This document shows positions 14,735 to 23,064 of a stretch of DNA of 33,885 nucleotides, piece after piece (positions within the stretch are counted from its first letter, which is position 1; every line of letters begins with the position of its first letter). The notes below the pieces were generated by a model. It did no database searches. It was not told where the DNA came from and was given only the letters and a program-made list of their open reading frames with translations. The stretch spans positions 1 through 33,885 of the forward strand of contig CAYVKY010000007.1 of assembly GCA_964452115.1 (NCBI GenBank), read 5' to 3'. A program made the translations under genes and the position numbers. Source of the DNA: CAYVKY01 sp964452115. GTDB taxonomy: Bacteria; Bacteroidota; Ignavibacteria; Tepidaquicellales; Tepidaquicellaceae.

Positions 14735-16735
14735 TTATAATAGTGCCGCTATTTCGGCATAGATTTCTTCATCGTTGTATCCTATAAGTTCAATGCTCTT
14801 TGACGGACAGGTTGCATTACACGTACCGCATCCCTGACACAATCCTGTGTTCACATAGGCAACCGTTTTGATAAGGTTTCCCTGCCTGTCTCTGATTTCC
14901 TTCTGCTCGATTGCGCTGTATGCGCATACCTTCTGGCAGTAGAAACATCCTGCGCAGATTTTTTCGTTAACCTTTGCAACGGTGGGTTCGCGCTCGAGGA
15001 AATCCGAACCGAAGAGCACCATTGCCTTGCTGGCTGCCGCCGATGCCATAGCCACTGATTCGGGAATATCCCTGGGTGACTGACACGCACCTGCGAGGAA
15101 AACGCCGCCGGTAGTTGACTCTACAGGTCTTAACTTCGGATGCGCTTCGCTGAAGAATCCGTAGCCGTCATACGGCGTGCCGATTGTCTGTGCGAGTTTT
15201 TTCGATTCATCGTGCGGAACCATCGCGGTAGCAAGCACTACGAGGTCTGCATCAATTTCTACAGGAACGCCCGCAATAGTGTCTTCGCCTTTTACGATAT
15301 ACTTTCCGCCGTCCTGATATATTCTCGATACTCTGCCTCTGATATATTTTACATCATCTTCTTCAATTGCGCGGCGCACAAATTCCTCATACATTTTGCC
15401 GCCCGAGCGAATGTCCATATAGAATACATACGCTTCGCCGTCGTGCACTTTGTGTTTGTAAAGCATAGCGTGCTTTGCGGTGTACATACAGCAAATTTTG
15501 CTGCAGTATGTGAATCCTTTTGATTCATCTCTTGAACCGACGCACTGAATAAACACAATTTTTTTCGGAACCGTATTGTCCGAAGGTCTCAGCATTTCTC
15601 CCGCTGTGGGACCTGATGCGCTGGCGATTCTTTCAAACTGAAGTCCGTCAATAACGTCTTTGTATTTTCCGTATCCGTATTCGCCGTAACCTTTTATCTT
15701 ACTGTCATCGGGTTTCTTATCAATGGTGTAAAGTTTATATCCTGTTGCAACTATTATTGCGCCTATATCTTCAACGATGTGTCTGTCTTCCTGAGCAAAG
15801 TCAATTGCTTCGCGTCCGCAGGATTTTACGCACATCTGGCATTTTCCCGTTTTAAAATATGTGCAGACTTCCCTGTCTATGACGGGAATGTTCGGCACAG
15901 CCTGCGGGAACGGTACATACACTGCCGAACGGTATGCGAGGTGTTCCTCAAATTCGCTTAATGCTTTTTTCTTTATCGGACACTTCTGAGTGCATAGGCC
16001 GCAGCCCGTGCATTTTGTTTCATCAATGTATCTGGCTTTCTGCTTAATTGTTACTTTAAAATTTCCGATGAAACCTTCCACTTTTTCTACTTCGGAATAG
16101 CTCATCAGTTTGATTTTCGGATGCTGTGCCACCTCCACCATACGAGGTGTAAGTATGCACTGAGAGCAGTCAAGTGTGGGGAATGTTTCCGACAATTGGC
16201 TCATGTGTCCGCCGATTGAAGGTTCTTTTTCCACGAGCACTACTTCATATCCGGCATTCGCACAGTCAAGTGCTGCCTGAATTCCCGAGATACCGCCGCC
16301 GATAACGAGTGTACGTTTCGTAACGGGGACTCTGATGGTAGTCAGAGGTGCATTTCTTTTTACTTTTTCAACTGCAAATCGTACGAGGTCGATTGCTTTT
16401 TCCGTTGCTTCATTTATATCTTCGTGAACCCAGGAAACGTGCTCGCGGAGATTTGCAATTTCACAAAGGAAAGGATTGATTCCCGCATCAGCGCACGCTT
16501 TACGGAATGTCTTTTCGTGCATGTGCGGCGAGCATGAGCCGACCACAACTGCATCCAGACCGTCATTTTTAATTGCATCCTTTATTAAATTCTGTCCCGG
16601 ATCTGAGCACATATACTTGTATGCTTCGGAATGAACTACACCCGGCAGATGCGAGCAGACTTCGGCAACGCGGGGACAATCAACTGTTCTTCCTATATTC
16701 TCGCCGCAATGGCAAATAAATACTCCTACTTTCAT
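14735..16735 (-). CDS. hdrA: Heterodisulfide reductase subunit A (HdrA), flavin-bifurcating core
   Basis: A 666-residue flavo-iron-sulfur protein. The N-terminal domain (1-130) carries the family cysteines (ICHCGENIG, SCSPHMHEKTFR). The dinucleotide-binding loop GGGISG (146-151) starts the FAD domain, followed by GGHMSQL. A ferredoxin-like insert has C242/C245/C248/C252 and a second group C291/C299/C302/C306. The CVGSRD ... YCSKICC segment lies further on. The C-terminus has C594/C597/C600/C604 and C633/C636/C639/C643. HdrA is the flavin-based bifurcation site in methanogen Mvh-Hdr and, by analogy, in bacterial Flx-Hdr. Its ATG overlaps the hdrB stop by 4 nt. The length is normal for the single-copy form without fused MvhD or selenocysteine. 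Confidence 0.95.
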   Translation of the reverse strand: MKVGVFICHCGENIGRTVDCPRVAEVCSHLPGVVHSEAYKYMCSDPGQNLIKDAIKNDGLDAVVVGSCSPHMHEKTFRKACADAGINPFLCEIANLREHVSWVHEDINEATEKAIDLVRFAVEKVKRNAPLTTIRVPVTKRTLVIGGGISGIQAALDCANAGYEVVLVEKEPSIGGHMSQLSETFPTLDCSQCILTPRMVEVAQHPKIKLMSYSEVEKVEGFIGNFKVTIKQKARYIDETKCTGCGLCTQKCPIKKKALSEFEEHLAYRSAVYVPFPQAVPNIPVIDREVCTYFKTGKCQMCVKSCGREAIDFAQEDRHIVEDIGAIIVATGYKLYTIDKKPDDSKIKGYGEYGYGKYKDVIDGLQFERIASASGPTAGEMLRPSDNTVPKKIVFIQCVGSRDESKGFTYCSKICCMYTAKHAMLYKHKVHDGEAYVFYMDIRSGGKMYEEFVRRAIEEDDVKYIRGRVSRIYQDGGKYIVKGEDTIAGVPVEIDADLVVLATAMVPHDESKKLAQTIGTPYDGYGFFSEAHPKLRPVESTTGGVFLAGACQSPRDIPESVAMASAAASKAMVLFGSDFLEREPTVAKVNEKICAGCFYCQKVCAYSAIEQKEIRDRQGNLIKTVAYVNTGLCQGCGTCNATCPSKSIELIGYNDEEIYAEIAALL

Positions 16736-17613
16736 ACTGTCTGTACCTCTTTTTCTTTCGCGGCTTTCAAGCCTTTAAATTCTATGAAATGTAAATCAAT
16801 TCCGAGTTCGCGCGGCGTGTAACCCAGTGCCAGTCCGATAAGCTCGGTGATATATAATACGGGAAAATCTTTGTGGTCATCAAATTTTCTTTTCATATTC
16901 AGCTGTCTCATATCAAGATTTGAATGACACATCGGACAGGCAACAACCATCACATTTGCGTTGTTGTGTTCGGCGTCTTTTAAAATCTTTTCGCCTAAAT
17001 CTACTACTATATCTTTTCTTGCAATCGAATGTGCGCCGCCGCAGCATTCGACTTTGTAATTCCAGTCAACGCTCTTCACGCCGAATTTTCCGAGCAGTTC
17101 TTCCATTGAAGAAGGCTGCTCCGCATCATCAAAATTTGTTATCGCTGAAGGTCTTACAAGCAGGCATCCGTAATAGCACGCCGCCTTGTATGCGGACATA
17201 TCATATTTTTTAAGTGCAGCAATTACATCCACACCGGCTTTATTAAATGCCTGAACGATATTTATCACTTCGGGAAGGTCTTTGATTTCTTCACCGATTA
17301 TCTCTTCTATGTCTTTTTTGACTTCGGGTTTATTCAGAAGTTCATTTCTTGTTACCACAAGGCGGTTGTAGCACGCGGCACACGGAGCAAGAATTTCCTT
17401 TATTCCCTGCTTTGAAGCCAGCATCAGATTCTGCGCAGATAAAGCGAGTGCGAGTTTGTGGTTCAGCACGTGTCCCGATGTGGCACCGCAGCAAACCCAG
17501 TCTTTTATTTCATCAAGTTCAATCGAAAAATCATTTAAAATTTTCCGAAGCGACTTTTCATATTCTTTGCCTGTTCCCGAGAGTGAGCATCCCGGATAAT
17601 ATCCTATCTTCAT
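16732..17613 (-). CDS. hdrB: Heterodisulfide reductase subunit B (HdrB), two CCG domains
   Basis: A 293-residue subunit with two complete CCG (cysteine-rich) domains that bind the non-cubane [4Fe-4S] clusters reducing the disulfide substrate. Domain 1 is C9-x31-C41C42-x35-C78-x2-C81 (YYPGCS, WVCCGATSGH, PCAACY). Domain 2 is C150, C190C191, C226, C229 (YYGCLLVRP, VECCGGAHS, ACPMCHSNLD). Both motifs are intact, so it should be catalytically competent. The substrate in a bacterium is not the CoM/CoB heterodisulfide; the DsrC trisulfide or another thiol carrier is the usual suggestion, and none is encoded in this window. It overlaps hdrC upstream and hdrA downstream by 4 nt each. Confidence 0.95.
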   Translation of the reverse strand: MKIGYYPGCSLSGTGKEYEKSLRKILNDFSIELDEIKDWVCCGATSGHVLNHKLALALSAQNLMLASKQGIKEILAPCAACYNRLVVTRNELLNKPEVKKDIEEIIGEEIKDLPEVINIVQAFNKAGVDVIAALKKYDMSAYKAACYYGCLLVRPSAITNFDDAEQPSSMEELLGKFGVKSVDWNYKVECCGGAHSIARKDIVVDLGEKILKDAEHNNANVMVVACPMCHSNLDMRQLNMKRKFDDHKDFPVLYITELIGLALGYTPRELGIDLHFIEFKGLKAAKEKEVQTV

Positions 17614-18140
17614 TTCTTGTCCTCCGATTTATCAAAAATGTTTATAACAGCTTTCCTGTCTTTTACCGTATGCGGAAGGAAACCTAACTTGCCTTTGAGT
17701 ATCATACCCGGAGCAAGGTCAACATCCGACATCATATCAAAACTGGTCATCTTGTAATCCGCTATGAGCCCGAGTTCATAAGCCCTGCCGGTATATTTAA
17801 TCTGCCGCAGGAAAGACTTGTGGAATTTCACAAGATTCTTTTCCGAAGGTTTTACACCATGCCTCAATGCAATTTCCCTCATTCCGTCCATAAATTTTGC
17901 AAGTTCAAATTCCTTGGGACACCGGCTTGAACAGGTGAGGCAGCCTGCACACAGCCATATCGTTTTAGTTTTTAACGCTTCTTCCAGCATTCCGAGCTGC
18001 ACCAGCCTGACGACCTGATTCGGGGAAACATCCATATAGCCCCTTATCGGGCAGCCCGCCGAGCACTTTCCGCACTGGTAGCACTGATTCGGATTCTGTC
18101 CCGTGATTTCTTCAATTTCGCTTTTTGTGTGTTGTGACAT
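17610..18140 (-). CDS. hdrC: Heterodisulfide reductase subunit C (HdrC)
   Basis: A 176-residue iron-sulfur subunit that passes electrons from HdrA to HdrB. It has two [4Fe-4S] motifs: C20/C23/C26/C30 (QCYQCGKCSAGCPI) and C64/C67/C70/C74 (LCAGCLTCSSRCP). The following helix region MREIALRHGVKPSEKNLVKF is typical of HdrC. There is no membrane anchor, so it belongs to the soluble HdrABC type and not to the membrane HdrDE or Qmo/Dsr types. It is the first hdr gene of the operon, 40 nt downstream of a small unknown gene, and its stop overlaps the hdrB start. Confidence 0.94.
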   Translation of the reverse strand: MSQHTKSEIEEITGQNPNQCYQCGKCSAGCPIRGYMDVSPNQVVRLVQLGMLEEALKTKTIWLCAGCLTCSSRCPKEFELAKFMDGMREIALRHGVKPSEKNLVKFHKSFLRQIKYTGRAYELGLIADYKMTSFDMMSDVDLAPGMILKGKLGFLPHTVKDRKAVINIFDKSEDKK

Positions 18141-18180
18141 AATCAGATATATTATCCATTAATAAAAATTTTCTGTAATT

Positions 18181-18426
18181 TTATGCAGGTGAATTGTACG
18201 TTTCAGTATCATCTTCCTGATTTTCTTTTTTCTCAAGGATGCTTTTCACATCCATTACCATTGTTACCGACCTGTTCAGTGTTATGAAAAGATTGTCTAT
18301 GTACAATCTCACTGCTTCATAATCGCTTCCATCCGGTTTTGAAGCGATTGCATCAAATAGCTCCCTCTGTACTCTGTCAAGAAGTGTAATCTCTGTTTCG
18401 AACTTCTTTTTTATTTTTTTCGCCAT
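18181..18426 (-). CDS. Small unknown protein (81 aa) between histidine kinase and hdrC
   Basis: An 81-residue, mostly helical soluble protein with a Lys-rich start (MAKKIKKKFETEITLLDRVQ) and an acidic tail (KKENQEDDTETYNSPA). It contains no cysteine and so cannot carry an iron-sulfur cluster. I do not recognise a family. It starts 14 nt after the histidine-kinase stop and ends 40 nt before hdrC, on the same strand, so co-transcription with the whole hdr-flx train is very likely. The pattern of helices with spaced hydrophobics (VQRELFDAI, LYIDNLFITLNRSVTMVM) could suit a coiled-coil or adaptor, but this is a guess. Confidence 0.7.
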   Translation of the reverse strand: MAKKIKKKFETEITLLDRVQRELFDAIASKPDGSDYEAVRLYIDNLFITLNRSVTMVMDVKSILEKKENQEDDTETYNSPA

Positions 18427-18440
18427 ATTGATTTGTAGAT

Positions 18441-19808
18441 TTAATTAATATGAATTATAAAACTGGTTCCTTTGCCTTTTGAATCCTGCAGCCTCGAAGG
18501 ACTTTTTACTTCTATAAATCCGCCGTGCTGCTCTATGATTTGCTTTACAACCGATAGTCCGAGACCTGTTCCTTCGAATACTTTTTCTTTTACATTGGAT
18601 GCCCTGTAAAAATCATTGAATATTTTTTCTATATCTTCCTCAGGTATTCCGATGCCGTCATCGCTGATTTCAATATCGTTATTATCATGCAGGACAATCT
18701 GAACTATTCCGTTTGAATTGGTGTACTTTACCGAATTGCCGATAAGATTTGAAAGCGCAAGCTCCATCAGCACAGGGTCAATCATTACGTCATTCGCCTC
18801 GCCGCGTTTATCAATCATCTCCAGCGAAATGTTTTTCGCTTCGGCATTTGCGCTTCTCTGCAAAATAATTTTATGAATTATCTTTGCAATGTCCGTATGC
18901 GATTTGTTTATCGTATTCAGCAGTTTGAGTTTTGAAATATTCAGAATGTCATTTATAATCTCCGTTGCCTCTTCGCATCTCTTGCGGGCACGGAGAAGTT
19001 TGTCTTCGGATGCTTCGGTAATTGGACCGGTGTACTTTCCGAGTACGAGGTCTATATGCGACTGCACGGCAACAATAGGAGTTTTGATTTCGTGCACAAT
19101 TCCCATTATGTATTTCTGTTTTATCTTTTCGGCTTCGTTCAGTTTAGCATAAGCGATGGACAGTTCCTGCTCGCGTCTGTAAAGCGCGGATGCAATGGAG
19201 TTTGCAAGAAACACACTGAAACCCATCATAATGGCAAATGCGGCGCAGGAAATAATCACAAAAATAAAATTTGAATAAAGTCCGCCGGAAGAAAATCCGT
19301 CAATCGTGTAATGCGGAATGATGCCGAAATACTCAAAAAATACAAATCCCGAAAAAGTAAACACCACAGCCGTGCATACTGCATAAATCACATAACCGGG
19401 AAGCAGCAGGCTTCCGATAATCATATGAAATATGAAAAATATGTAAAACGGTGATTCCAGACTGCCGGTGTAATACACCACCATAAGCAGCGCTGTCAAA
19501 TCCAGAATCATCTGAATAACGGCTACGTGTATCGGATTGAATTTACCGATATCATCTTTAACGGCTTTCGTTGTAACTAATATAGAAATTGAGATGTTAT
19601 AAAGAATTATAATAAAAGTGACAACATAAAGCATTGTCCGCTGGTGCTGTGAAATCTTAAGCTGCGGGAAGAGAGTAAGTGCGATGATAAATGCAATAAT
19701 CATAGCAACCGCCCCGTATCTTAGGCGTATAAGCCATCTGTTCCTTCGCGTGATGAGTTGCCAGAGTTGGTTCAGGTCATATGTGTAAGATGGAATCAGT
19801 GAGACCAT
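18441..19808 (-). CDS. Membrane sensor histidine kinase heading the hdr-flx gene train
   Basis: A 455-residue sensor kinase. About six transmembrane helices occupy residues 33-203 with only short loops, so the signal is probably sensed in or at the membrane. A short coiled linker (205-232) leads to the HisKA domain with phospho-acceptor H239 (IVHEIKTPIVAVQSH). The HATPase domain shows the N box (LALSNLIGNSVKYT), G1 (ISDDGIGIPEEDI), F box (IFNDFYR) and G2 (GTGLGLSVVKQII), all intact. There is no receiver or PAS domain, and no response regulator lies beside it. It appears to be the first gene of a nine-gene minus-strand train leading into hdrCBA-flxDCBA. A redox or respiratory signal is a reasonable guess from context only. 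Confidence 0.92.
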   Translation of the reverse strand: MVSLIPSYTYDLNQLWQLITRRNRWLIRLRYGAVAMIIAFIIALTLFPQLKISQHQRTMLYVVTFIIILYNISISILVTTKAVKDDIGKFNPIHVAVIQMILDLTALLMVVYYTGSLESPFYIFFIFHMIIGSLLLPGYVIYAVCTAVVFTFSGFVFFEYFGIIPHYTIDGFSSGGLYSNFIFVIISCAAFAIMMGFSVFLANSIASALYRREQELSIAYAKLNEAEKIKQKYIMGIVHEIKTPIVAVQSHIDLVLGKYTGPITEASEDKLLRARKRCEEATEIINDILNISKLKLLNTINKSHTDIAKIIHKIILQRSANAEAKNISLEMIDKRGEANDVMIDPVLMELALSNLIGNSVKYTNSNGIVQIVLHDNNDIEISDDGIGIPEEDIEKIFNDFYRASNVKEKVFEGTGLGLSVVKQIIEQHGGFIEVKSPSRLQDSKGKGTSFIIHIN

Positions 19809-20069
19809 AATGTTATTGCATCATTATACAAAATTGCCAAAATTTCCCCTCATTTAAAAGGAAAATATTTATACTATTTTCCCCGGTTTTATCAATTTTT
19901 TTTATTTTTATACTTCATCTTTTTATAAAAAATTCCGATTGATAATTTTATAATATTCCCTTATACCGGTCTATTCAAGCAGTCAATTTTTTTGGCTTTG
20001 AAATTTGTTTAAATTCATTTATTATCACACAGTTATAAAAATTATTGTTTTTAAACCAAATTATGAATT

Positions 20070-22181
20070 ATGAAAAATTCACAAAGTTTTACAATAGTTT
20101 TAGCTCTATTAGTTTTAAGTTCATTTATTACGGGGTGCTCAGACAGCGGAAAATTCAATCTCGGAAAAGCCGAAAATAAAAAACCCGACAGCGGAAAGAT
20201 AATCAACACGGCAAAATGGGGACGTGTGCCTGCAAATCAGGTTGTGATTATTTTGGCCGAAGGAGCGGGCAGGGCTGAAGCTGAAAAGGTTGCTTCGGAA
20301 CTCGGCGGCAGCATTGCCGGAGAGATGCAGTACATTAATCTCTTTCAGATTGAAAATTCAAATTCAGATGAAAAAGGTCTTTTGGATGCAATTGACAAAG
20401 CAAAAAAAATGCAGGGAGTGGAACTTGCGTTTCCAAATGCATCGCTTTACTGTTCGGGATTTGAAAATTCATCCTGCAATCCCCTCGATGATGATTTCTA
20501 TTCCGGAGCGAACGGCGCATCATACAATATGATAGGTCTGAAAAATGCGTGGGATATTATAAAAGCTTCAAAAGTGAAAATCAACAAGGTACAGGTGGGC
20601 GTGAATGATGAGGCGCTTGGTACAAAATCGGAAGAAATCGGCGGCTCTGAAATCAAAGGCAGCGGAACCGGTGACATTGACAGTACAACAAATAAACATC
20701 ATTCAAACGGTGTGGTCAACATCATCGGTGCAAATTCTCAAAACGGCGGTGCAACAGGTATTGCCTCTATACTCGGAAAAAACCTCAGCATAAATGTAAT
20801 TAATACACTTGATTCGCCGGGAGATTTTGCTAAGGAAACAGCAAAAGATGAAAAGGATGCAACGCAATTCACATCGCAAAACGGAAAAACGTACACTGTC
20901 AAATCTCTTGTTGACCTGCAGAAGCAGGTAGAATCGGGCTCAAAAGTCATAAATTGTTCATTCAATTTTAAACCGCCATCTCCGGATAATGCTGAATATG
21001 CGAAGGCAATGAAAAAATTTCTTGAAAAAATGAATAAAGACCATCCCGATGTAATCTTTATTGCATCTGCGGGTAATGACGGAGCCGGAGTTGACGGAAG
21101 CAATGACTTCTTCGGACAGAAAATTCCGAATCTTGTAACTGTGGGAGCAACGGATGAAAACGGAGTATCTTCAAATTATTCAAATTATTCGACGGGAGAC
21201 GGAGAAGTAACAATATCCGCTTGCGGCAAAAATCAGCTTGATATAGGATGGAATGCACAGGGTACAAGTTTTTCAGCACCGCAGGTAACGGGTGTTGCCG
21301 CCCTGATGAAATCCATCAATCCCGATTTAACTGCTGCCGAAATAAAAAAAATTCTGACTGAAACCGCTTCGAGAACTATTAACGGTAACAATATTTCATC
21401 CGAATATGGAGCAGGAATGCTGAAGGCGGATGATGCCGTGCTGCGGGTGATAAACGATATGAGAAAAAAGAAAAATCTTCCCGAACTTAAAAAAGAAGAC
21501 CTGCTGAATCTCAGTGATATCATTCTGAAATCTACCGGCGGACCTGAAGAGTTCAAGGTTACTGCTGAAGTGAAAAATGTCAGCGAAGGAGGCACGACAC
21601 TTGAGATTGAGGCATCGGGAAGCAACTACGCAATTGCCGGCGACAAAAAAAAGACGATTAATGCACCCGGCTCAGTAACTTGGGAAATTACCTATAAAGA
21701 AAAAAATTCAAAACTTTCCGTAAAAGTTAAAAGACTGGATTCCGATAACTGCAAAGTGATTCTTCTTGGCGGAGCGCTTAAAGCAGAAGACTTAGCAGGC
21801 GATTGGACGGGCAGTGTGTCCTATGACAGCTGGTCAACACCGATTGAAATGGCAAGAAAGGAAATTGAAAAAAGGCTGCTTGCAAAGAAAGGACAACCCC
21901 TGCCCCTGAATATTTCCGTAAAATTTATTTCAGATAACCGGCTGTCATTTAAAATGCAGGTAACAGGCGGAATGCCTATGCCGCCAATGGATTTCAGTTT
22001 TAGTGAAGACGGCACAATAAATGCTTCATTCGTGTATAATATGGTATCGTACAATTACACCGCAAAAGTCACCGATTCCGGCGATAACCTTGCGCTCAAA
22101 GGCACTTGGAACACAAATGCAACAAACGGCACAATGAAAATGAACGGTCAGTGGAATGCTTCGATGCCTAAGAAGAAATAA
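20070..22181 (+). CDS. Subtilisin-like (S8) serine protease lipoprotein
   Basis: A 703-residue exported protease. Signal peptide and lipobox: SSFITGC with Cys23. Residues about 50-125 resemble a fervidolysin-type prodomain (VVIILAEGAGRAEAEKVASE ... VELAFPNAS). The peptidase domain follows, with divergent N-terminal motifs: the Asp box reads VQVGVNDEALG (D180 the likely catalytic Asp) and the His box reads KHHSNGVVNIIGA (H211) instead of HGTHVAG. The oxyanion Asn336 (ASAGNDG) and Ser400 (GTSFSAPQVTG) are canonical. Residues about 500-590 are an Ig-like or beta domain, and about 600-703 a lipocalin-like beta region of unknown role. It is monocistronic with a terminator behind it. The S8 call is firm; activity is less certain because of the unusual Asp and His boxes. 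Confidence 0.87.
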   Translation: MKNSQSFTIVLALLVLSSFITGCSDSGKFNLGKAENKKPDSGKIINTAKWGRVPANQVVIILAEGAGRAEAEKVASELGGSIAGEMQYINLFQIENSNSDEKGLLDAIDKAKKMQGVELAFPNASLYCSGFENSSCNPLDDDFYSGANGASYNMIGLKNAWDIIKASKVKINKVQVGVNDEALGTKSEEIGGSEIKGSGTGDIDSTTNKHHSNGVVNIIGANSQNGGATGIASILGKNLSINVINTLDSPGDFAKETAKDEKDATQFTSQNGKTYTVKSLVDLQKQVESGSKVINCSFNFKPPSPDNAEYAKAMKKFLEKMNKDHPDVIFIASAGNDGAGVDGSNDFFGQKIPNLVTVGATDENGVSSNYSNYSTGDGEVTISACGKNQLDIGWNAQGTSFSAPQVTGVAALMKSINPDLTAAEIKKILTETASRTINGNNISSEYGAGMLKADDAVLRVINDMRKKKNLPELKKEDLLNLSDIILKSTGGPEEFKVTAEVKNVSEGGTTLEIEASGSNYAIAGDKKKTINAPGSVTWEITYKEKNSKLSVKVKRLDSDNCKVILLGGALKAEDLAGDWTGSVSYDSWSTPIEMARKEIEKRLLAKKGQPLPLNISVKFISDNRLSFKMQVTGGMPMPPMDFSFSEDGTINASFVYNMVSYNYTAKVTDSGDNLALKGTWNTNATNGTMKMNGQWNASMPKKK

Positions 22182-22220
22182 TTCGCTCCGTATATATTAA
22201 GTATAATTTTCCTGAAAAAT

Positions 22221-22254
22221 AAAAAAAGGCAGATGAAAACATCTGCCTTTTTGT
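22221..22254. terminator. Bidirectional terminator between convergent protease and YIP1 genes
   Basis: Arms AAAGGCAGAT (22225-22234) and ATCTGCCTTT (22241-22250) are perfect inverses, flanked by A-run on the left and T-run on the right. It can therefore serve both the plus-strand protease gene and the minus-strand YIP1 gene. Confidence 0.87.
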
Positions 22255-22275
22255 TTGAAAAAAAATTTTATCCGG

Positions 22276-23064
22276 TTAGAATGCAAGCGTGAAGAGAGCT
22301 GTCATTCCGATGAAGTATATCAGGAAAATGATGAACACCGGAAGTGCTTTGACTTTTGCTATTGCGGCGAGTGCGAGTGACAGTGCCGCCGTGTACCAGA
22401 TTGTGAATACATCAATAGTGTTAAGGAAGTTATACATCTTTTCACCGATGGAGGCTTTCGTAAATACAAGTCCGAGACTCAGAGTTTTAAAATCGCCCAT
22501 TACGATGGACAGTACCACACTGATGATTTCTCCGGCTGCCGCAATCAGCAGCGCAAACGCAATCACATTCAGAATGTTTGTATATGTGAAATCACCCTTA
22601 AGTATTTTCAAAACGATGAGAGCTATTAAGCTTGTGAGCAGCAAATTGAAAATCAGAGTTCTGATAATAACCGTGATATAAGAAATAATCTGAAAGAATG
22701 CACTTTTGGGATTTGCAAACTTTTCTGCATTTGCTTTTGCAGTATTCCCCTGCTCCTGCGTCATTTCGCCTTTTTTTACTTTATCATCTATCTGCTCATT
22801 AATTTTGCTGCTTTGAATCGTCTGCATTTTTGATACCAGCTCTTCATCTCTCATCCTCAGGAAATTGGCTAACAACCCTGCAATTAATACAATCAGTAAT
22901 GGAAGTAGCCAGCGTGATTTTTTCGGGGTACTTCTCATTAAAGTAAATGGTTCTGTCGGTCCGGAAAATATTCCCACCACTCCATCCGTAAACGTTAATG
23001 TGCCGCCTGCTATATCTTCATTTACAGGCTGCTCCGGTGAATTGTTTAAATTTTGTTCATCCAT
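22276..23064 (-). CDS. YIP1-family integral membrane protein
   Basis: A 262-residue membrane protein. A soluble acidic N-terminus (1-45, with IFSGPTEPFTLMRSTPKK) is followed by five hydrophobic helices at about 49-66, 125-150, 162-190, 213-233 and 238-260. A charged helical segment (67-118) lies after the first. The layout (F-x-x-P-x-x-x-F before the first helix, five helices) fits the YIP1 family of bacterial membrane proteins, whose role is not established. It is the last gene of a three-gene operon: its ATG overlaps the nadD stop by 8 nt. Confidence 0.78.
   Translation of the reverse strand: MDEQNLNNSPEQPVNEDIAGGTLTFTDGVVGIFSGPTEPFTLMRSTPKKSRWLLPLLIVLIAGLLANFLRMRDEELVSKMQTIQSSKINEQIDDKVKKGEMTQEQGNTAKANAEKFANPKSAFFQIISYITVIIRTLIFNLLLTSLIALIVLKILKGDFTYTNILNVIAFALLIAAAGEIISVVLSIVMGDFKTLSLGLVFTKASIGEKMYNFLNTIDVFTIWYTAALSLALAAIAKVKALPVFIIFLIYFIGMTALFTLAF

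Noticed and set aside
14735..16735. HdrA as a QmoA/QmoB subunit of the sulfate-reduction membrane complex
   Set aside because: The neighbours are hdrB, hdrC, flxD and flxA-C, with no membrane QmoC and no aprAB or dsr genes. The soluble Flx-Hdr arrangement fits better.
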